NCBI RefSeq assembly: GCF_020831365.1
Contig: NZ_JAJHPV010000013.1
Location: 868,001-932,000, forward strand
DNA from: Massilia agrisoli
GTDB taxonomy: Bacteria > Pseudomonadota > Gammaproteobacteria > Burkholderiales > Burkholderiaceae_D
Length of the DNA: 64,000 nucleotides
Reading direction: 5' to 3'
The notes beneath the pieces were generated by a model that was not told where the DNA came from, did no database searches, and saw only the letters and a program-made list of their open reading frames with translations. The translations under genes were made by a program, and so were the position numbers. Of this stretch, positions 49,254-59,418 are shown piece by piece; positions within the stretch are counted from its first letter, which is position 1, and each line of letters starts with the position of its first letter.

Positions 49254-49278
49254 ACTTATTGCAACGGGCCAACTCTTA
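49253..49278 (+). promoter_or_regulatory. Putative sigma-E promoter of rpoE
   Basis: AACTT (49253-49257) is followed after 16 bases by TCTTA (49274-49278). This matches the sigma-E consensus (GAACTT, 16 bases, TCTNA) and would let RpoE activate its own operon. It overlaps the end of the preceding gene; a leader of about 40 bases remains before the rpoE start. Confidence 0.6.
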
Positions 49279-49321
49279 TGCATAGGGACGCGCCCATGCC
49301 GCAGCCAAGAGGACATGGTCA

Positions 49322-49924
49322 GTGACGACAGAACGCGAGGGTGATCAACTGCTGGTTGAGCGCGTCCAGGCTGGTGACCGGCAGGCGTTTGACCTACTGG
49401 TCGGTAAGTATCAGCGCAGGCTGATGCGGTTGGTGTCGCGCCTTGTTCATGACCCTGCGGAGGCTGAGGACGTAGTACAGGAAACTTTTATCAAGGCCTA
49501 CCGTGCCTTGCGGCACTTCCGCGGTGATTCCGCATTTTATACCTGGCTGTACCGGATCGGAATTAACACGGCAAAGAATTTTCTCGTCACACAGGGCAGG
49601 CGAGCCCCTACCTCCACGGAGGCAGACGCGGAGCGCGCCGAAGCGTTTGACGATGCGGACAGCTTGCGGGACATCAATACTCCTGAGTCCTTGTTGGCCA
49701 GCAAGCAGATCGCCCACACGGTCAATGCCGCGATGGAAGCGCTGCCGCTGGAACTGCGGACCGCGATCATCCTTCGCGAAATTGAGGGTTTGAGCTACGA
49801 AGAAATATCCGAAGTCATGGCATGTCCGATCGGCACGGTGCGAAGCCGGATCTTCCGGGCGCGCGAGGTCATCGCGGAAAAGTTGAGGCCTCTACTCGAT
49901 TTTCCGGTTGACAAGCGACACTAG
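49322..49924 (+). CDS. rpoE: ECF sigma factor RpoE (sigma-E)
   Basis: Envelope-stress sigma factor. The 200-residue protein has region 2 with FDLLVGKYQRRLMRLVSRL and DAEDVVQETF-type sequence (DPAEAEDVVQETFIKAYRAL), FYTWLYRIGINTAKN, and region 4 with LREIEGLSYEEISEVMACPIGTVRSRIFRAR (about 153-185), which reads as the RpoE/AlgU type. The start is GTG at 49322, with an AGAGGA sequence upstream. The following gene encodes a short RseA-like anti-sigma factor, then a DegP-type protease. A sigma-E-like promoter lies upstream. Confidence 0.96.
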   Translation: MTTEREGDQLLVERVQAGDRQAFDLLVGKYQRRLMRLVSRLVHDPAEAEDVVQETFIKAYRALRHFRGDSAFYTWLYRIGINTAKNFLVTQGRRAPTSTEADAERAEAFDDADSLRDINTPESLLASKQIAHTVNAAMEALPLELRTAIILREIEGLSYEEISEVMACPIGTVRSRIFRAREVIAEKLRPLLDFPVDKRH

Positions 49925-49990
49925 GTGTAGCGATGATCGTAATACTCGGTATGGAACATGGATCACACACCTACTGTGATGGAACTACTG

Positions 49991-50326
49991 ATGGATACCC
50001 ACAAAAAAATCCGCGAGCACATCTCGGCCCTGTCTGACGGGGAGCTTCCAGCCGCCGACCTCGAGCTGGCGTTCGCGGCGCTCCAGGGGGCGGACGGCCA
50101 GCACGCCTGGAACACCTATTTCCGCATCGGCGACGAACTGCGCGCGCAAGCGACGCCGGCGCTGTCGGCCGGGTTCGCGGAACGGCTGGCCGAGAAGCTG
50201 GCGGCCGAGCCGGCGCACACCCGGCGCGCGGCGCCCGTTGCAGCCGGGGCGGCAAGCCCTGCGCGTGCGGCGGATGGATCGACCGCGGAGCAGCCGGCCA
50301 AGCCGGCGATCGTCAACGCGTCGTAA
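49991..50326 (+). CDS. rseA: RseA-like anti-sigma factor, short form without membrane helix
   Basis: Binds and restrains RpoE. The first 75 residues of the 111-residue protein (MDTHKKIREHISALSDGEL, WNTYFRIGDELRAQ) correspond to the cytoplasmic anti-sigma domain of RseA. The rest is Ala/Pro/Arg-rich low complexity, with no hydrophobic segment that could cross a membrane. Typical RseA has a membrane helix and a periplasmic domain cut by DegS and RseP (about 200 residues). I prefer the ATG at 49991, preceded by GGAA, to the ATG at 49958. It lies about 65 bases after rpoE and about 100 bases before the degP-like gene; no rseB is present. Confidence 0.85.
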   Translation: MDTHKKIREHISALSDGELPAADLELAFAALQGADGQHAWNTYFRIGDELRAQATPALSAGFAERLAEKLAAEPAHTRRAAPVAAGAASPARAADGSTAEQPAKPAIVNAS

Positions 50327-50422
50327 GTTCAGGGCCGCGGCCACGCCGCCAGTCGCCGCCGCGACAAGCCGCCGGATTTGGCTTAACATGGCGACAATAT
50401 CGGCCCTGACCATTTCCTTTCC

Positions 50423-51862
50423 ATGACCACTACATTTTCCGCTGGTAGCAAGCTGTTGTCCGCCGCGCTGATTGCAGGCGCGGGACTGTTCTTCACGCCT
50501 CCCGCCGTGCTGGCTGGGCAAGCCAACGCGCCGCTGGTAACCGGCCTGCCTGACTTTACCAACCTGATCGACAGGGTCGGCCCGGCGGTCGTCAATATCC
50601 GCACCACCGAAAAGGTCAAGGCGGGGCAGGGTGGCCCGGACGAAGAGATGCAGGAATTCCTGCGCCGCTTCTTCGGCGTACCCGGCGTGCCGCGCGGGCG
50701 CGGCGCACCGGGGCAGGAAGAAGTCCAGCGCGGCGTCGGCTCCGGCTTCATCATTTCCAACGACGGCCTGGTGCTGACCAACGCCCACGTGGTCGAAGGC
50801 GCCGACGAAGTGCTGGTGACCCTGACCGACCGGCGCGAATTCAGCGCCAAGGTCCTTGGCGCCGACAAGCGCTCCGACGTGGCGGTGCTGAAGGTCGACG
50901 CCACCCGCCTGCCGAGCCTGGTGGTGGGCGACTCCAGCAAGCTGCGCGTGGGCGAGTGGGTGATCGCGATCGGCTCGCCGTTCAACCTGGAAAACTCGGT
51001 TACCGCCGGCATCATCTCGGCCAAGGCGCGCGACACCGGCGACTACCTGCCGCTGATCCAGAGCGACGTCGCCGTCAACCCCGGCAATTCGGGCGGCCCG
51101 CTGATCAACATGCGCGGCGAAGTCATCGGCATCAACTCGCAGATCGCCACGCTGTCGGGCGGCTATAACGGCATCTCGTTCGCCGTGCCGATCGACGAAG
51201 CGATGCGCGTTGCCGACCAGCTCAGGAAAACCGGCAAGGTCACGCGCGGCCGGATGGGCGTGCAGATCGGCGAAGTCAGCAAGGAGGTCGCTGAATCGCT
51301 GGGCCTGGGCAAGGCCCGTGGCGTCGAGGTGTCCCTGGTCGAGCCGGGCGGTCCTGCTGACAAGGCCGGCATCAAGGTGGGCGACATCATCCTGCGCTAC
51401 AACGGCCAGCCGATCGAGCGCAGCGCGGACCTGCCGCGGCTGGTGGGCGCCAGCGCGATCGGCAGCCGCGCCGTCGTGACGGTCTGGCGCAAGGGACAGC
51501 AGCAGGACATCGTGGTCAATATCGCGGAGCTGGAAGAAGACCGTCCGGGCACGCCGGCGCAGAAGAGCCCGCGCGGCGATGCGTTGCCGAACGCCCTTGG
51601 CCTTGCCGTATCCGACCTGACCGAGGCCCAGCGCAAGACCTTGCGCGTGGAAGGCGGGGTGAAGGTCGACGCCAGTACCGGCGCCGCCGCTGCGGCGGGC
51701 CTGCGTGCGGGCGACCTGATCCTCCAGGTGAACAACGTGGACGTCAAGGATGCCCGCCAGTTCAATGCCATCATCGCCAGGCTCGATCCGAAAAAGAGCG
51801 TCGCCCTGCTGGTGCGGCGTGAAAACACGACGCGCTACGAAGTGATCAAGCCGCGCCAGTAA
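50423..51862 (+). CDS. Periplasmic serine endopeptidase DegP/MucD (Do family)
   Basis: Protease and chaperone of the periplasm. The 479-residue protein has a Sec signal (cleavage near residue 31, VLAGQA), trypsin-like domain with His122 (TNAHVV), Asp152 (SDVAVLK) and Ser223 (NPGNSGGPL), and two PDZ domains (about 265-355 and 395-475). A Gly/Arg-rich loop around residues 85-100 precedes the protease core. It follows the RseA-like gene, as MucD follows mucAB in other bacteria. Subtype (DegP, DegQ, MucD) is not settled, so I give no symbol. Confidence 0.96.
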   Translation: MTTTFSAGSKLLSAALIAGAGLFFTPPAVLAGQANAPLVTGLPDFTNLIDRVGPAVVNIRTTEKVKAGQGGPDEEMQEFLRRFFGVPGVPRGRGAPGQEEVQRGVGSGFIISNDGLVLTNAHVVEGADEVLVTLTDRREFSAKVLGADKRSDVAVLKVDATRLPSLVVGDSSKLRVGEWVIAIGSPFNLENSVTAGIISAKARDTGDYLPLIQSDVAVNPGNSGGPLINMRGEVIGINSQIATLSGGYNGISFAVPIDEAMRVADQLRKTGKVTRGRMGVQIGEVSKEVAESLGLGKARGVEVSLVEPGGPADKAGIKVGDIILRYNGQPIERSADLPRLVGASAIGSRAVVTVWRKGQQQDIVVNIAELEEDRPGTPAQKSPRGDALPNALGLAVSDLTEAQRKTLRVEGGVKVDASTGAAAAAGLRAGDLILQVNNVDVKDARQFNAIIARLDPKKSVALLVRRENTTRYEVIKPRQ

Positions 51863-51938
51863 GCGCCAGTCCAACCCGGCAGCGCGGGCGGGGCCACCTG
51901 ATCGGTGGCCCGCAGGCGCTGCCGCCTGTCTTTCATCC

Positions 51939-52244
51939 ATGATTAAATTTACCCTTTACTCGCGCACTTACTGCCATTTGTGCGATGACATGCTCGATGC
52001 GCTCAATGCCATGCAGGACGAGGCGACCCGGTTCGAGGTCGACGTGGTCGACGTCGATGCGGATGAGGCGCTGGTGGCGCGCTTTGATGAGCTGGTGCCG
52101 GTGCTGTATGGCGACTTGTCGCAGCCCGAGCTGTGCCACTATTTCCTTGATGCGGATGCGGTGAGGGCATATGTCGCCTCGGTGCAGGCCAAGGGCAACC
52201 CGGCGGATGACGCTTCGCTCTTCCGCCCTACAGATATGCAATGA
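51939..52244 (+). CDS. Glutaredoxin-like protein (DUF836)
   Basis: A 101-residue protein of the DUF836 thioredoxin-fold family. The active site is CHLC (residues 12-15 in LYSRTYCHLCDDM), followed by a cis-Pro region LVPVLYGD (about 63-70). It has no signal peptide. It lies 76 bases after the protease gene, with hairpin-forming sequence in between, so it may or may not be co-transcribed. The substrate is unknown. Confidence 0.9.
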   Translation: MIKFTLYSRTYCHLCDDMLDALNAMQDEATRFEVDVVDVDADEALVARFDELVPVLYGDLSQPELCHYFLDADAVRAYVASVQAKGNPADDASLFRPTDMQ

Positions 52245-52349
52245 CGGTTCCGGTTGTTGCATTAATGTAAAAATTCGCCCTTAATCCGCCTGCTGGCCCG
52301 GTGCTTCCCTCTATTAACCGGGCTTTCTACCCCGAAATCCGGTAAAATG

Positions 52350-52449
52350 CGGGTGGTCGGATAAGCTGCTGGCCCAACACGCCAGCCACCCGATCGATAA
52401 GGCGCTCGCCTGGGGATTGCCATTGCCCCCCTCGGAGCGCTTTTTTTGT
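52350..52449 (+). ncRNA. Candidate small RNA or terminated leader upstream of lepA
   Basis: A -10-like TAAAAT (52343-52348) precedes a structured stretch. GGGTGG (52351-52356) pairs with CCACCC (52387-52392), inside which CTGGC pairs with GCCAG. A second stem, GCGCTC (52403-52408) with GAGCGC (52436-52441), holds an inner GGGG-CCCC pairing and is followed by seven T, a terminator shape. This looks like a short transcript of about 95 bases that ends before lepA. No -35 box is convincing, and I recognise no known RNA family (it lacks the SRP RNA tetraloop motif). Confidence 0.35.
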
Positions 52450-52518
52450 ATGGCGCAGCGCATGCAAAGCGCCCCGGCTTCGGCCCCCCGTCCTTCCTAC
52501 TGGTTTTGAGTTTTGTTA

Positions 52519-54312
52519 ATGAACAACATACGTAACTTCTCCATCATCGCCCACATCGACCACGGCAAGTCGACCCTCGCCGACCGCATCATCCAGATCT
52601 GCGGCGGCCTGTCCGACCGCGACATGGAAGCGCAGGTGCTCGATTCGATGGACCTGGAGCGCGAGCGCGGCATTACCATCAAGGCCCAGACGGCGGCGCT
52701 GCACTACAAGGCGCGCGATGGCGTGGTGTACAACCTGAACCTGATCGACACCCCGGGCCACGTCGACTTCAGCTATGAAGTGTCGCGCTCGCTGTCGGCC
52801 TGCGAAGGCGCGCTGCTGGTGGTCGACGCCTCCCAGGGCGTGGAAGCCCAGACCGTGGCCAACTGCTACACCGCGCTCGACCTGGGCGTGGAAGTGGTGC
52901 CGGTGCTGAACAAGATTGACCTGCCGCACGCCGATCCGGCCAACGCGATTGCCGAGATCGAAGACGTGATCGGCATCGAGGCGGCGGACGCCGTCAAGTG
53001 CTCGGCCAAGAGCGGCCTCGGCGTGGAAGACGTGCTGGAAGCGCTGATCGCCAAGGTGCCGCCGCCGAAGGGCGACCCGACCGCGCCGCTGCAGGCGCTG
53101 ATCGTCGACTCGTGGTTCGACAACTACGTCGGCGTGGTGATGCTGGTGCGCGTGATGAACGGCACCTTGAAACCGAAAGAAAAAATCCTGCTGATGGCGA
53201 CCGGTTCGCCCCAGCTGGTCGAGAGCGTCGGCGTATTTTCCCCGCGCTCGGTGTCGCTGCCGGAGATCTCGGCAGGGCAGGTAGGCTTCGTGATCGCCGG
53301 CATCAAGGAACTGAAGGCGGCAAAAGTGGGCGATACCGTCACCCACGTGTCGCGTCCGGCGCCGGAACCGCTGCCAGGCTTCAAGGAAGTCCAGCCGCAG
53401 GTATTCGCCGGCCTGTTCCCGGTGGAAGCGAACCAGTACGACGCGCTGCGCGACTCGCTGGAAAAGCTGAAGCTGAACGACGCCGCCCTGATGTACGAGC
53501 CGGAAGTATCGCAGGCGCTGGGCTTCGGCTTCCGCTGCGGCTTCCTGGGCCTGCTGCACATGGAAATCGTGCAGGAGCGCCTGGAGCGCGAATTCGACAT
53601 GGACCTGATCACCACGGCGCCGACCGTGGTGTACGAAGTGGTGATGCGCGACGGCAGCGTGATCAAGGTCGACAACCCGTCCAAGATGCCGGAACCGACC
53701 CGCATCATGGAAGTACGCGAGCCTATCGTGACCGTCAACCTGTACATGCCGCAAGAATACGTGGGCTCGGTGATCACCCTGTGCATCGGCAAGCGCGGCG
53801 TGCAGATGGACATGAGCTACCACGGCCGCCAGGTCAAGCTGGTCTATGAAATGCCGATGGCCGAGATCGTGCTGGACTTCTTCGACAAGCTGAAGTCGAC
53901 CTCGCGCGGCTATGCCTCGATGGACTATGAGTTCAAGGAAAACCGCGCGTCGGACGTGGTGAAGGTCGACATGCTGATCAACGGCGAGAAGGTCGACGCG
54001 CTGGCGATTATCGTCCACCGCGCCAACGCGCCTTACCGCGGCCGCCAGGTAGCCGCCAAGATGCGCGAACTGATCCCGCGCCAGATGTTCGACGTGGCCA
54101 TCCAGGCCGCCATCGGCGTCAACGTGATCTCGCGCGAGAACGTCAAGGCGCTGCGCAAGAACGTGCTGGCCAAGTGCTACGGCGGCGATATCAGCCGTAA
54201 GAAGAAACTGCTCGAGAAGCAGAAGGCCGGTAAGAAGCGCATGAAGCAAGTGGGCTCGGTAGAGATCCCGCAAGAAGCATTCCTGGCAATTTTACAAGTG
54301 GACGATAAATGA
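52519..54312 (+). CDS. lepA: Elongation factor 4 (LepA)
   Basis: Ribosome back-translocase GTPase. The 597-residue protein starts [19 protein letters not shown] with the P-loop, followed by [28 protein letters not shown], and the C-terminal LepA domain ending near residue 597. The ATG at 52519 gives the family's standard N-terminus (M[KN][16 protein letters not shown]); a TTG two codons upstream is unnecessary. Its stop overlaps lepB by 4 bases (ATGA). The lepA-lepB-rnc-era order is conserved. Confidence 0.98.
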   Translation: MNNIRNFSIIAHIDHGKSTLADRIIQICGGLSDRDMEAQVLDSMDLERERGITIKAQTAALHYKARDGVVYNLNLIDTPGHVDFSYEVSRSLSACEGALLVVDASQGVEAQTVANCYTALDLGVEVVPVLNKIDLPHADPANAIAEIEDVIGIEAADAVKCSAKSGLGVEDVLEALIAKVPPPKGDPTAPLQALIVDSWFDNYVGVVMLVRVMNGTLKPKEKILLMATGSPQLVESVGVFSPRSVSLPEISAGQVGFVIAGIKELKAAKVGDTVTHVSRPAPEPLPGFKEVQPQVFAGLFPVEANQYDALRDSLEKLKLNDAALMYEPEVSQALGFGFRCGFLGLLHMEIVQERLEREFDMDLITTAPTVVYEVVMRDGSVIKVDNPSKMPEPTRIMEVREPIVTVNLYMPQEYVGSVITLCIGKRGVQMDMSYHGRQVKLVYEMPMAEIVLDFFDKLKSTSRGYASMDYEFKENRASDVVKVDMLINGEKVDALAIIVHRANAPYRGRQVAAKMRELIPRQMFDVAIQAAIGVNVISRENVKALRKNVLAKCYGGDISRKKKLLEKQKAGKKRMKQVGSVEIPQEAFLAILQVDDK

Positions 54313-55223
54313 ACCTGCAAATGATCTTGGGTAATTTTGCATTGATCCTGTTCGTGTTGATGGTGCTCACGGGCATTATCTGGTTCCTCGATATCTTCTA
54401 CTTTTCCAAGCAGCGCCGCATCGCCGCCGACAAGGCGCTGTCGGCCTTCGACGCGCGCAACGCCAAGCTGACCGCCGAAGGCCTCAAGGTCGACAACACC
54501 AGCCGCCAGGCGATCGAGACGGCGCTGCTGCGCCAGCCGACCTGGATCGAGTACTCGGGCAGCTTCTTCCCGGTGATCGCACTGGTGTTCTTCCTGCGCT
54601 CCTTCCTCTACGAGCCATTCAAGATCCCGTCGAGCTCGATGGTGCCGACCCTGCTGGTCGGCGACCTGATCCTGGTGAATAAATTCACCTACGGTATCAG
54701 GCTGCCGGTGCTGAACAAGAAGGTTATCGACGTCAACAACCCCGAGCGCGGCGACGTGATGGTGTTCAAGTATCCGAACGACATGAGCCAGGACTACATC
54801 AAGCGGGTCATTGGCGTGCCGGGCGACACCATCGTCTATGAAAACAAGCGCCTGAGCGTCAACGGCAAGCCGGTTGCCTACACCCAGCTGGATGATTACC
54901 TGGACGACGAAAGCCCGGTCTACCACAAGCAACTGGTGGAAAACCTCTCCGGCGTGCCGCACCGCATCCTCAATTCGGACAACAAGCCTGGCATCGAAGT
55001 TGGCATCGTCGAAAATTTCCCGAAACGCGAAGCGTGTGATTTTTCCTACGAAAAATTTACCTGTACCGTTCCTGAGGGCAATTACTTTATGATGGGTGAT
55101 AATCGGGACCACAGTCTCGACAGCCGTTACTGGGGTTTTGTTCCTGACAAGAACATTGTCGGCAAGGCGTTCTTCGTCTGGATGAACTTCAGTAACCCGA
55201 AACGCATTGGCGGGATACACTAG
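54309..55223 (+). CDS. lepB: Signal peptidase I
   Basis: Inner-membrane protease that removes signal peptides of exported proteins. The 304-residue protein has two N-terminal membrane helices (about 8-31 and 85-101), the catalytic Ser110 in [13 protein letters not shown] and Lys165 in [12 protein letters not shown], and the [16 protein letters not shown] box. It overlaps lepA (4 bases) and precedes a small DUF4845 protein gene by 16 bases. Identification is certain. Confidence 0.97.
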   Translation: MNLQMILGNFALILFVLMVLTGIIWFLDIFYFSKQRRIAADKALSAFDARNAKLTAEGLKVDNTSRQAIETALLRQPTWIEYSGSFFPVIALVFFLRSFLYEPFKIPSSSMVPTLLVGDLILVNKFTYGIRLPVLNKKVIDVNNPERGDVMVFKYPNDMSQDYIKRVIGVPGDTIVYENKRLSVNGKPVAYTQLDDYLDDESPVYHKQLVENLSGVPHRILNSDNKPGIEVGIVENFPKREACDFSYEKFTCTVPEGNYFMMGDNRDHSLDSRYWGFVPDKNIVGKAFFVWMNFSNPKRIGGIH

Positions 55224-55239
55224 TCTGAAGGAAAAGCAC

Positions 55240-55635
55240 ATGGCTTCTTATGTTTTTGGCAAATACCAGCGCGGGGTCTCGCTGACCGGCCTGATCTTCG
55301 TGTTGGCGATTCTGGGCTTCCTGGCAATCGTCGCCCTGAAAACAGTGCCGGCATATGCGGAGTATAGTGCTGTGAAGGAGGCGATCCAGGTCGCCAAGGA
55401 TGCAGGCGGCACCGTGCGCGAGATGCAGATTTCGTTCGACAAGAATGCCGACATTAATAATGTCGAAGCGGTAAAGGGACGCGACCTGGTGATCAGCAAG
55501 GAAACCGGCGAAACCGAAATCAGCTTTGAATACGAGAAGCGCATTCCGCTGGTCGCCAATGTCAGTTTGCTGATTGATTTTGCCGGCACTACGGATAAAA
55601 ACGGGGCGGTCGCCCAGAAACCGGCCACCGAATAA
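55240..55635 (+). CDS. DUF4845 protein with pilin-like N-terminus
   Basis: A 131-residue protein of the DUF4845 family. The N-terminus [20 protein letters not shown] has a pilin-like layout, a basic stretch and then a hydrophobic helix (about 11-32), followed by a soluble periplasmic part. ATG at 55240 follows AAGGAAAAGCAC, a good ribosome-binding site. It lies between lepB and rnc in the conserved lepB-DUF4845-rnc arrangement of betaproteobacteria. Function is unknown. Confidence 0.88.
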   Translation: MASYVFGKYQRGVSLTGLIFVLAILGFLAIVALKTVPAYAEYSAVKEAIQVAKDAGGTVREMQISFDKNADINNVEAVKGRDLVISKETGETEISFEYEKRIPLVANVSLLIDFAGTTDKNGAVAQKPATE

Positions 55636-55660
55636 GGCTGCCCAACCAAGATTATCGACA

Positions 55661-56500
55661 ATGAATTTACAGTTATTGCAGACGCGCTTAGGTTACACGT
55701 TCCAGGATGCTGGCCTGTTGCAGCAAGCCTTGACGCACCGTAGCCATAGCAGTTTGCATAACGAGCGCCTCGAGTTCCTCGGCGATTCGATCCTCAACTG
55801 CGTGGTCGCCTCGGTGCTCTACGAGCGCTTCAACGCGCTCGACGAAGGCGATCTGTCGCGCCTGCGCGCCAACCTCGTCAAGCAGCAGTCGCTCTACGAA
55901 ATCGCCCAGAAGCTCGAACTGTCGCAGTTCCTGCGCCTGGGCGAAGGCGAACTGAAGTCGGGTGGTTTCCGCCGTCCGTCGATCCTGGCCGACACCCTTG
56001 AAGCGCTGCTTGGCGCAATTTTCCTCGACGCCGGCTTCAACGCCGCACGCGACGTCATCCGCGCCTTCTACATCCCGATCCTCGACACGGTCGACCCGCG
56101 CACCTTGGGCAAGGACGCCAAGACCCTGCTGCAGGAATTTTTGCAGAGTAAAAAAATCTCGCTGCCGACGTATAACGTCGTCGCCACCCACGGCGCTGCG
56201 CACAGCCAGGAATTCGAAATCGAATGCCTGGTGCCCAAGCTCGGCATCCAGGTCTACGGCCGTGGCGGCAGCCGCCGCGCCGGCGAGCAGGCCGCGGCCC
56301 GCCTCGCGCTCGACGCGGCCGAGCAGGCGCTGGCCAAGGCCCCGGCCGGCGCGCGCAAGTCCAAACCACGCACGGCCCAGCTCAAGCTGGCCGGCATCGC
56401 CACCATCCAGAGCAGCGAAGCACCGGCCGCCACGCCGGTCAAGGCCGCTGCCGATGGCAAGGCTCCGAAACAAACGCATCCAGAAACGAAGTCAGCATGA
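55661..56500 (+). CDS. rnc: Ribonuclease III with C-terminal extension
   Basis: Double-strand-specific endoribonuclease, processing rRNA and mRNA. The 279-residue protein has [12 protein letters not shown] (about residues 36-47), the signature with the metal-binding Glu, the second [17 protein letters not shown] region (about 110-126), and a dsRNA-binding domain (about 155-225). The last 55 residues are Ala/Pro/Lys-rich and not part of the family. ATG at 55661 is chosen; an upstream ATG at 55574 is part of the previous gene's coding region. Stop overlaps era by 4 bases. Confidence 0.97.
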   Translation: MNLQLLQTRLGYTFQDAGLLQQALTHRSHSSLHNERLEFLGDSILNCVVASVLYERFNALDEGDLSRLRANLVKQQSLYEIAQKLELSQFLRLGEGELKSGGFRRPSILADTLEALLGAIFLDAGFNAARDVIRAFYIPILDTVDPRTLGKDAKTLLQEFLQSKKISLPTYNVVATHGAAHSQEFEIECLVPKLGIQVYGRGGSRRAGEQAAARLALDAAEQALAKAPAGARKSKPRTAQLKLAGIATIQSSEAPAATPVKAAADGKAPKQTHPETKSA

Positions 56501-57399
56501 ACACCACAACTACCCCAGACAACTTCCGTTGTGGCTATATCGCCATCGTCGGCCGCCCGAACGTCGGCAAATCGACCCTGATGAACCAGCTGGTCGGCGC
56601 CAAGGTGTCGATCACCTCGCGCAAGGCGCAGACCACGCGCCACCGCATCACCGGCATCCAGACGCTGGACGACGCGCAGTTCATCTACGTCGACACGCCC
56701 GGCTTCCAGACGCGCCACTCGAACGCGCTGAACAACACGCTGAACAAGACGGTGACGAACACCTTGATTTCGGCCGACGTCATTTTGTACCTGATCGAAG
56801 CGGGCACCTTCGGCCCGGCCGACCAGCAAGTGATCGAACTGCTGCCGCCGAACGTCCCGGTGATTTTGGTGATCAACAAGGCTGACCGGGTCAAGGACAA
56901 GGCCGCGCTGATGCCGTTCGCGCAGGACGTCGCATCGAAGTACAACTTCGCCGCCATCGTGCCGGTGTCGGCCAAGCTGCGCTTCCAGCTCGACGCGCTG
57001 CAAAACGAAATCAAGCGCCACCTGCCTGAAAACCAGCCGGTGTTCGGCCCGGACGACATCACAGACCGCAGCGAGAAATTCCTCGCCTCCGAAATCGTGC
57101 GCGAAAAGCTGTTCCGCCTTGTCGGCGACGAACTGCCTTATACCAGCACCGTCCTGATCGAGAAATTCGAGCAGGAGGGCGACCTGCGCCGCATCTTCGC
57201 GGCCATCCTGGTGGAACGCGACACCCACAAGTCGATGGTCATCGGTAACAAGGGCGCGCGCCTGAAGGAAGTCTCGACGCAAGCGCGCCTCGACATGGAA
57301 AAGCTGTTCGGCGGTCCTGTGTACCTCGAAATCTGGGTCAAGGTCAGGTCCGGCTGGGCGGATAACGAAGCAGGCCTGCGCGCCTACGGCTACGAGTAA
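56497..57399 (+). CDS. era: GTPase Era
   Basis: GTPase that binds 16S rRNA and the 30S subunit. The 300-residue protein has GRPNVGKST (residues 19-27), the switch [17 protein letters not shown] in [15 protein letters not shown], and a C-terminal KH domain with [15 protein letters not shown] at 56497 overlaps the rnc stop in ATGA. The rnc-era-recO order is conserved. Confidence 0.98.
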   Translation: MNTTTTPDNFRCGYIAIVGRPNVGKSTLMNQLVGAKVSITSRKAQTTRHRITGIQTLDDAQFIYVDTPGFQTRHSNALNNTLNKTVTNTLISADVILYLIEAGTFGPADQQVIELLPPNVPVILVINKADRVKDKAALMPFAQDVASKYNFAAIVPVSAKLRFQLDALQNEIKRHLPENQPVFGPDDITDRSEKFLASEIVREKLFRLVGDELPYTSTVLIEKFEQEGDLRRIFAAILVERDTHKSMVIGNKGARLKEVSTQARLDMEKLFGGPVYLEIWVKVRSGWADNEAGLRAYGYE

Positions 57400-57422
57400 G
57401 CGCAAGAGGCCAACAAGCAGGC

Positions 57423-58208
57423 ATGCCGACCCTCGACGCCGACCTGATTGTCACCGCGCCTGCGCCAGCGCCCAAGCGCAGCCGTGCGCGGGTCGCGGAC
57501 CATCGCATCCTTGGCCAGCCAGGCTTTGTTCTGCACAGCTATCCGTACAAGGAAACCAGCCTCATTGTCGACATGTTCACGCGCGACTTCGGGCGTATCG
57601 GCCTTGTGGCCAAGGGCGCCAAGCGGCCGCACTCCAAGCTGCGCGGCGCGCTGCAGACCTTCCAGCCGCTGTCCACCTCGTGGAGCGGAAAATCCGAACT
57701 GCGCACGCTGATCGACGCCGAGTGGGTGGGCGGCATGCTCCCGTTAGAGAAGACCGCGCTGCTGTGCGGCTTCTACCTCAATGAACTGCTGGTCAAGCTG
57801 CTCGCGCGCGACGACCCGCATCCGGTATTGTTCGACCAGTACGTCTCCACGCTCAACCAGCTGGCCCACAACGAACCTGCGCAGACGGTCTTGCGAAAAT
57901 TCGAACGGGCCTTACTTAAAGAGACTGGCGTCGCCGCCGACCTGACCCGCTGCACCAGCACGCGCGGGCCGGTGGAGGCAGGCGCCGACTACGTGGTCGA
58001 CCCGGAACGCGGCCCGCGCGTGGCCCGCGTATCGGACACCTGGCCTGTCGTCAGCGGCAAGACGCTGATCGATATGGAGAATGACGATTACCTCGATCCT
58101 GCCACGCAAATGCAAAGCAAGCAGCTGATGCGCTTTTTGCTGGCGCACCAGCTGGGCGGCGCGCCGCTGAACACCCGCCAGATCCTGATCGACCTGCTGC
58201 AGCTATAG
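57423..58208 (+). CDS. recO: DNA repair protein RecO
   Basis: Mediator that loads RecA with RecR at gaps. The 261-residue protein has an OB-fold N-terminal domain ([23 protein letters not shown], about 40-62), the [16 protein letters not shown] motif and a helical C-terminal domain. A Pro/Ala-rich 25-residue N-extension precedes the fold. It lies 23 bases after era and 20 before pdxJ. Identification is firm. Confidence 0.95.
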   Translation: MPTLDADLIVTAPAPAPKRSRARVADHRILGQPGFVLHSYPYKETSLIVDMFTRDFGRIGLVAKGAKRPHSKLRGALQTFQPLSTSWSGKSELRTLIDAEWVGGMLPLEKTALLCGFYLNELLVKLLARDDPHPVLFDQYVSTLNQLAHNEPAQTVLRKFERALLKETGVAADLTRCTSTRGPVEAGADYVVDPERGPRVARVSDTWPVVSGKTLIDMENDDYLDPATQMQSKQLMRFLLAHQLGGAPLNTRQILIDLLQL

Positions 58209-58227
58209 TTAATAAAGAAAAAACGCC

Positions 58228-59001
58228 ATGAGCTTCCTGCAACCTACCGGCCCTGTCATCGACCTGGGCGTCAATATCGACCACGTGGCGACCCTGCGCA
58301 ACGCGCGCGGCACTGTCTACCCGGACCCAGTGCGCGCCGCGCTGCTGGCAGAGCAGGCCGGCGCGGACGTGATCACGCTGCACCTGCGCGAAGACCGCCG
58401 CCACATCAAGGACGCCGACGTGGTCGCGATCCGTCCGCAGCTGATGACGCGCATGAACCTGGAAGCGGCGGTCACGCAGGAGATGATCGACTTCGCCTGC
58501 AGCATCAGCCCGCAGGATGTCTGCCTGGTGCCCGAGCGGCGCGAGGAAGTGACCACCGAAGGCGGCCTCGATGTGATCCGCTACTACAAGGAAGTGGAGG
58601 CGGCGGTGAAACAGCTGCAGGCCGAGGGCATCCGCGTCAGCCTGTTCATCGACGCCGACGCGCAGCAGATCGCGGCGGCGGCGGCAGTGGGCGCACCTGT
58701 GATCGAACTGCATACGGGCCGCTATGCCGAGGCGCATGGCGCCGAGCTGGCGTTTGAACTGGAGCGCATCAAGGCCGGCGCGCGCGTCGGCGTCGAGCAT
58801 GGCCTGAAGGTCAACGCCGGCCACGGCCTGCACTACACCAACGTGCAGGCGATCGCCGCGATCGCCGATATCGGCGAACTCAATATCGGCCACGCGATTG
58901 TCGCCCACTCGGTGTTCGCGGGCTGGGAAAACGCCGTGCGCGAGATGAAGGCGATCATGGTCGCCGCGCGCCTGGGCGTATCGCTGGCGCAGGCAAAATG
59001 A
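58228..59001 (+). CDS. pdxJ: Pyridoxine 5'-phosphate synthase
   Basis: Makes pyridoxine 5'-phosphate from 1-deoxyxylulose 5-phosphate and aminoacetone phosphate derivative. The 257-residue protein starts [18 protein letters not shown], has [14 protein letters not shown] and [14 protein letters not shown], and ends with [12 protein letters not shown]. The overall length and order match PdxJ. The stop overlaps the acpS start in ATGA (4 bases). It follows recO by 20 bases. Confidence 0.97.
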   Translation: MSFLQPTGPVIDLGVNIDHVATLRNARGTVYPDPVRAALLAEQAGADVITLHLREDRRHIKDADVVAIRPQLMTRMNLEAAVTQEMIDFACSISPQDVCLVPERREEVTTEGGLDVIRYYKEVEAAVKQLQAEGIRVSLFIDADAQQIAAAAAVGAPVIELHTGRYAEAHGAELAFELERIKAGARVGVEHGLKVNAGHGLHYTNVQAIAAIADIGELNIGHAIVAHSVFAGWENAVREMKAIMVAARLGVSLAQAK

Positions 59002-59414
59002 TCTACGGGATCGGCACCGACATCGTCCAGATCTCGCGCATCGAGGCAGCCCTCGCGCGCAACGGCGACCGTTTCGCCGAAAAGATCCTGGGCCCGGAGG
59101 AGCTGGTCAAATTCCACGCGCGTCGCGCCAAGCACGAACTGCGCGGCCTGCGCTTCCTGGCCACGCGCTTTTCAGCCAAGGAAGCGTTTTCGAAAGCGAT
59201 CGGCCTTGGCATGCGCATGCCGATGACGTGGCGCTCGGCGCAGATGCTCAATGCTCCCGGCGGCAAGCCGGTGATTGTCTGCAGCGGCAAACTGGAACAA
59301 TTCATGCGCGAGCACAGGCTCAGTGCGCAGGTGACGATCAGCGACGAAGCCGATTACGGCGTCGCCTTCGTCATCGTGACGCAAGAGCCGGCAGCGACTA
59401 ACAGCATCGAGTAA
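58998..59414 (+). CDS. acpS: Holo-ACP synthase
   Basis: Attaches phosphopantetheine to Ser37 of AcpP. The 138-residue protein starts [16 protein letters not shown] with the metal-binding Asp8, and [15 protein letters not shown] holds the conserved Glu and Lys. Length is normal (about 126-140). It overlaps pdxJ by 4 bases; uvrC follows after 4 bases. It serves the ACP encoded in the fab cluster of this window. Confidence 0.96.
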   Translation: MIYGIGTDIVQISRIEAALARNGDRFAEKILGPEELVKFHARRAKHELRGLRFLATRFSAKEAFSKAIGLGMRMPMTWRSAQMLNAPGGKPVIVCSGKLEQFMREHRLSAQVTISDEADYGVAFVIVTQEPAATNSIE

Positions 59415-59418
59415 GCGA

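Noticed and set aside
52350-52449. SRP RNA (4.5S) gene in front of lepA
   Set aside because: The characteristic GGTCAGG...GGAAGGAAGCAGCC tetraloop region is absent.
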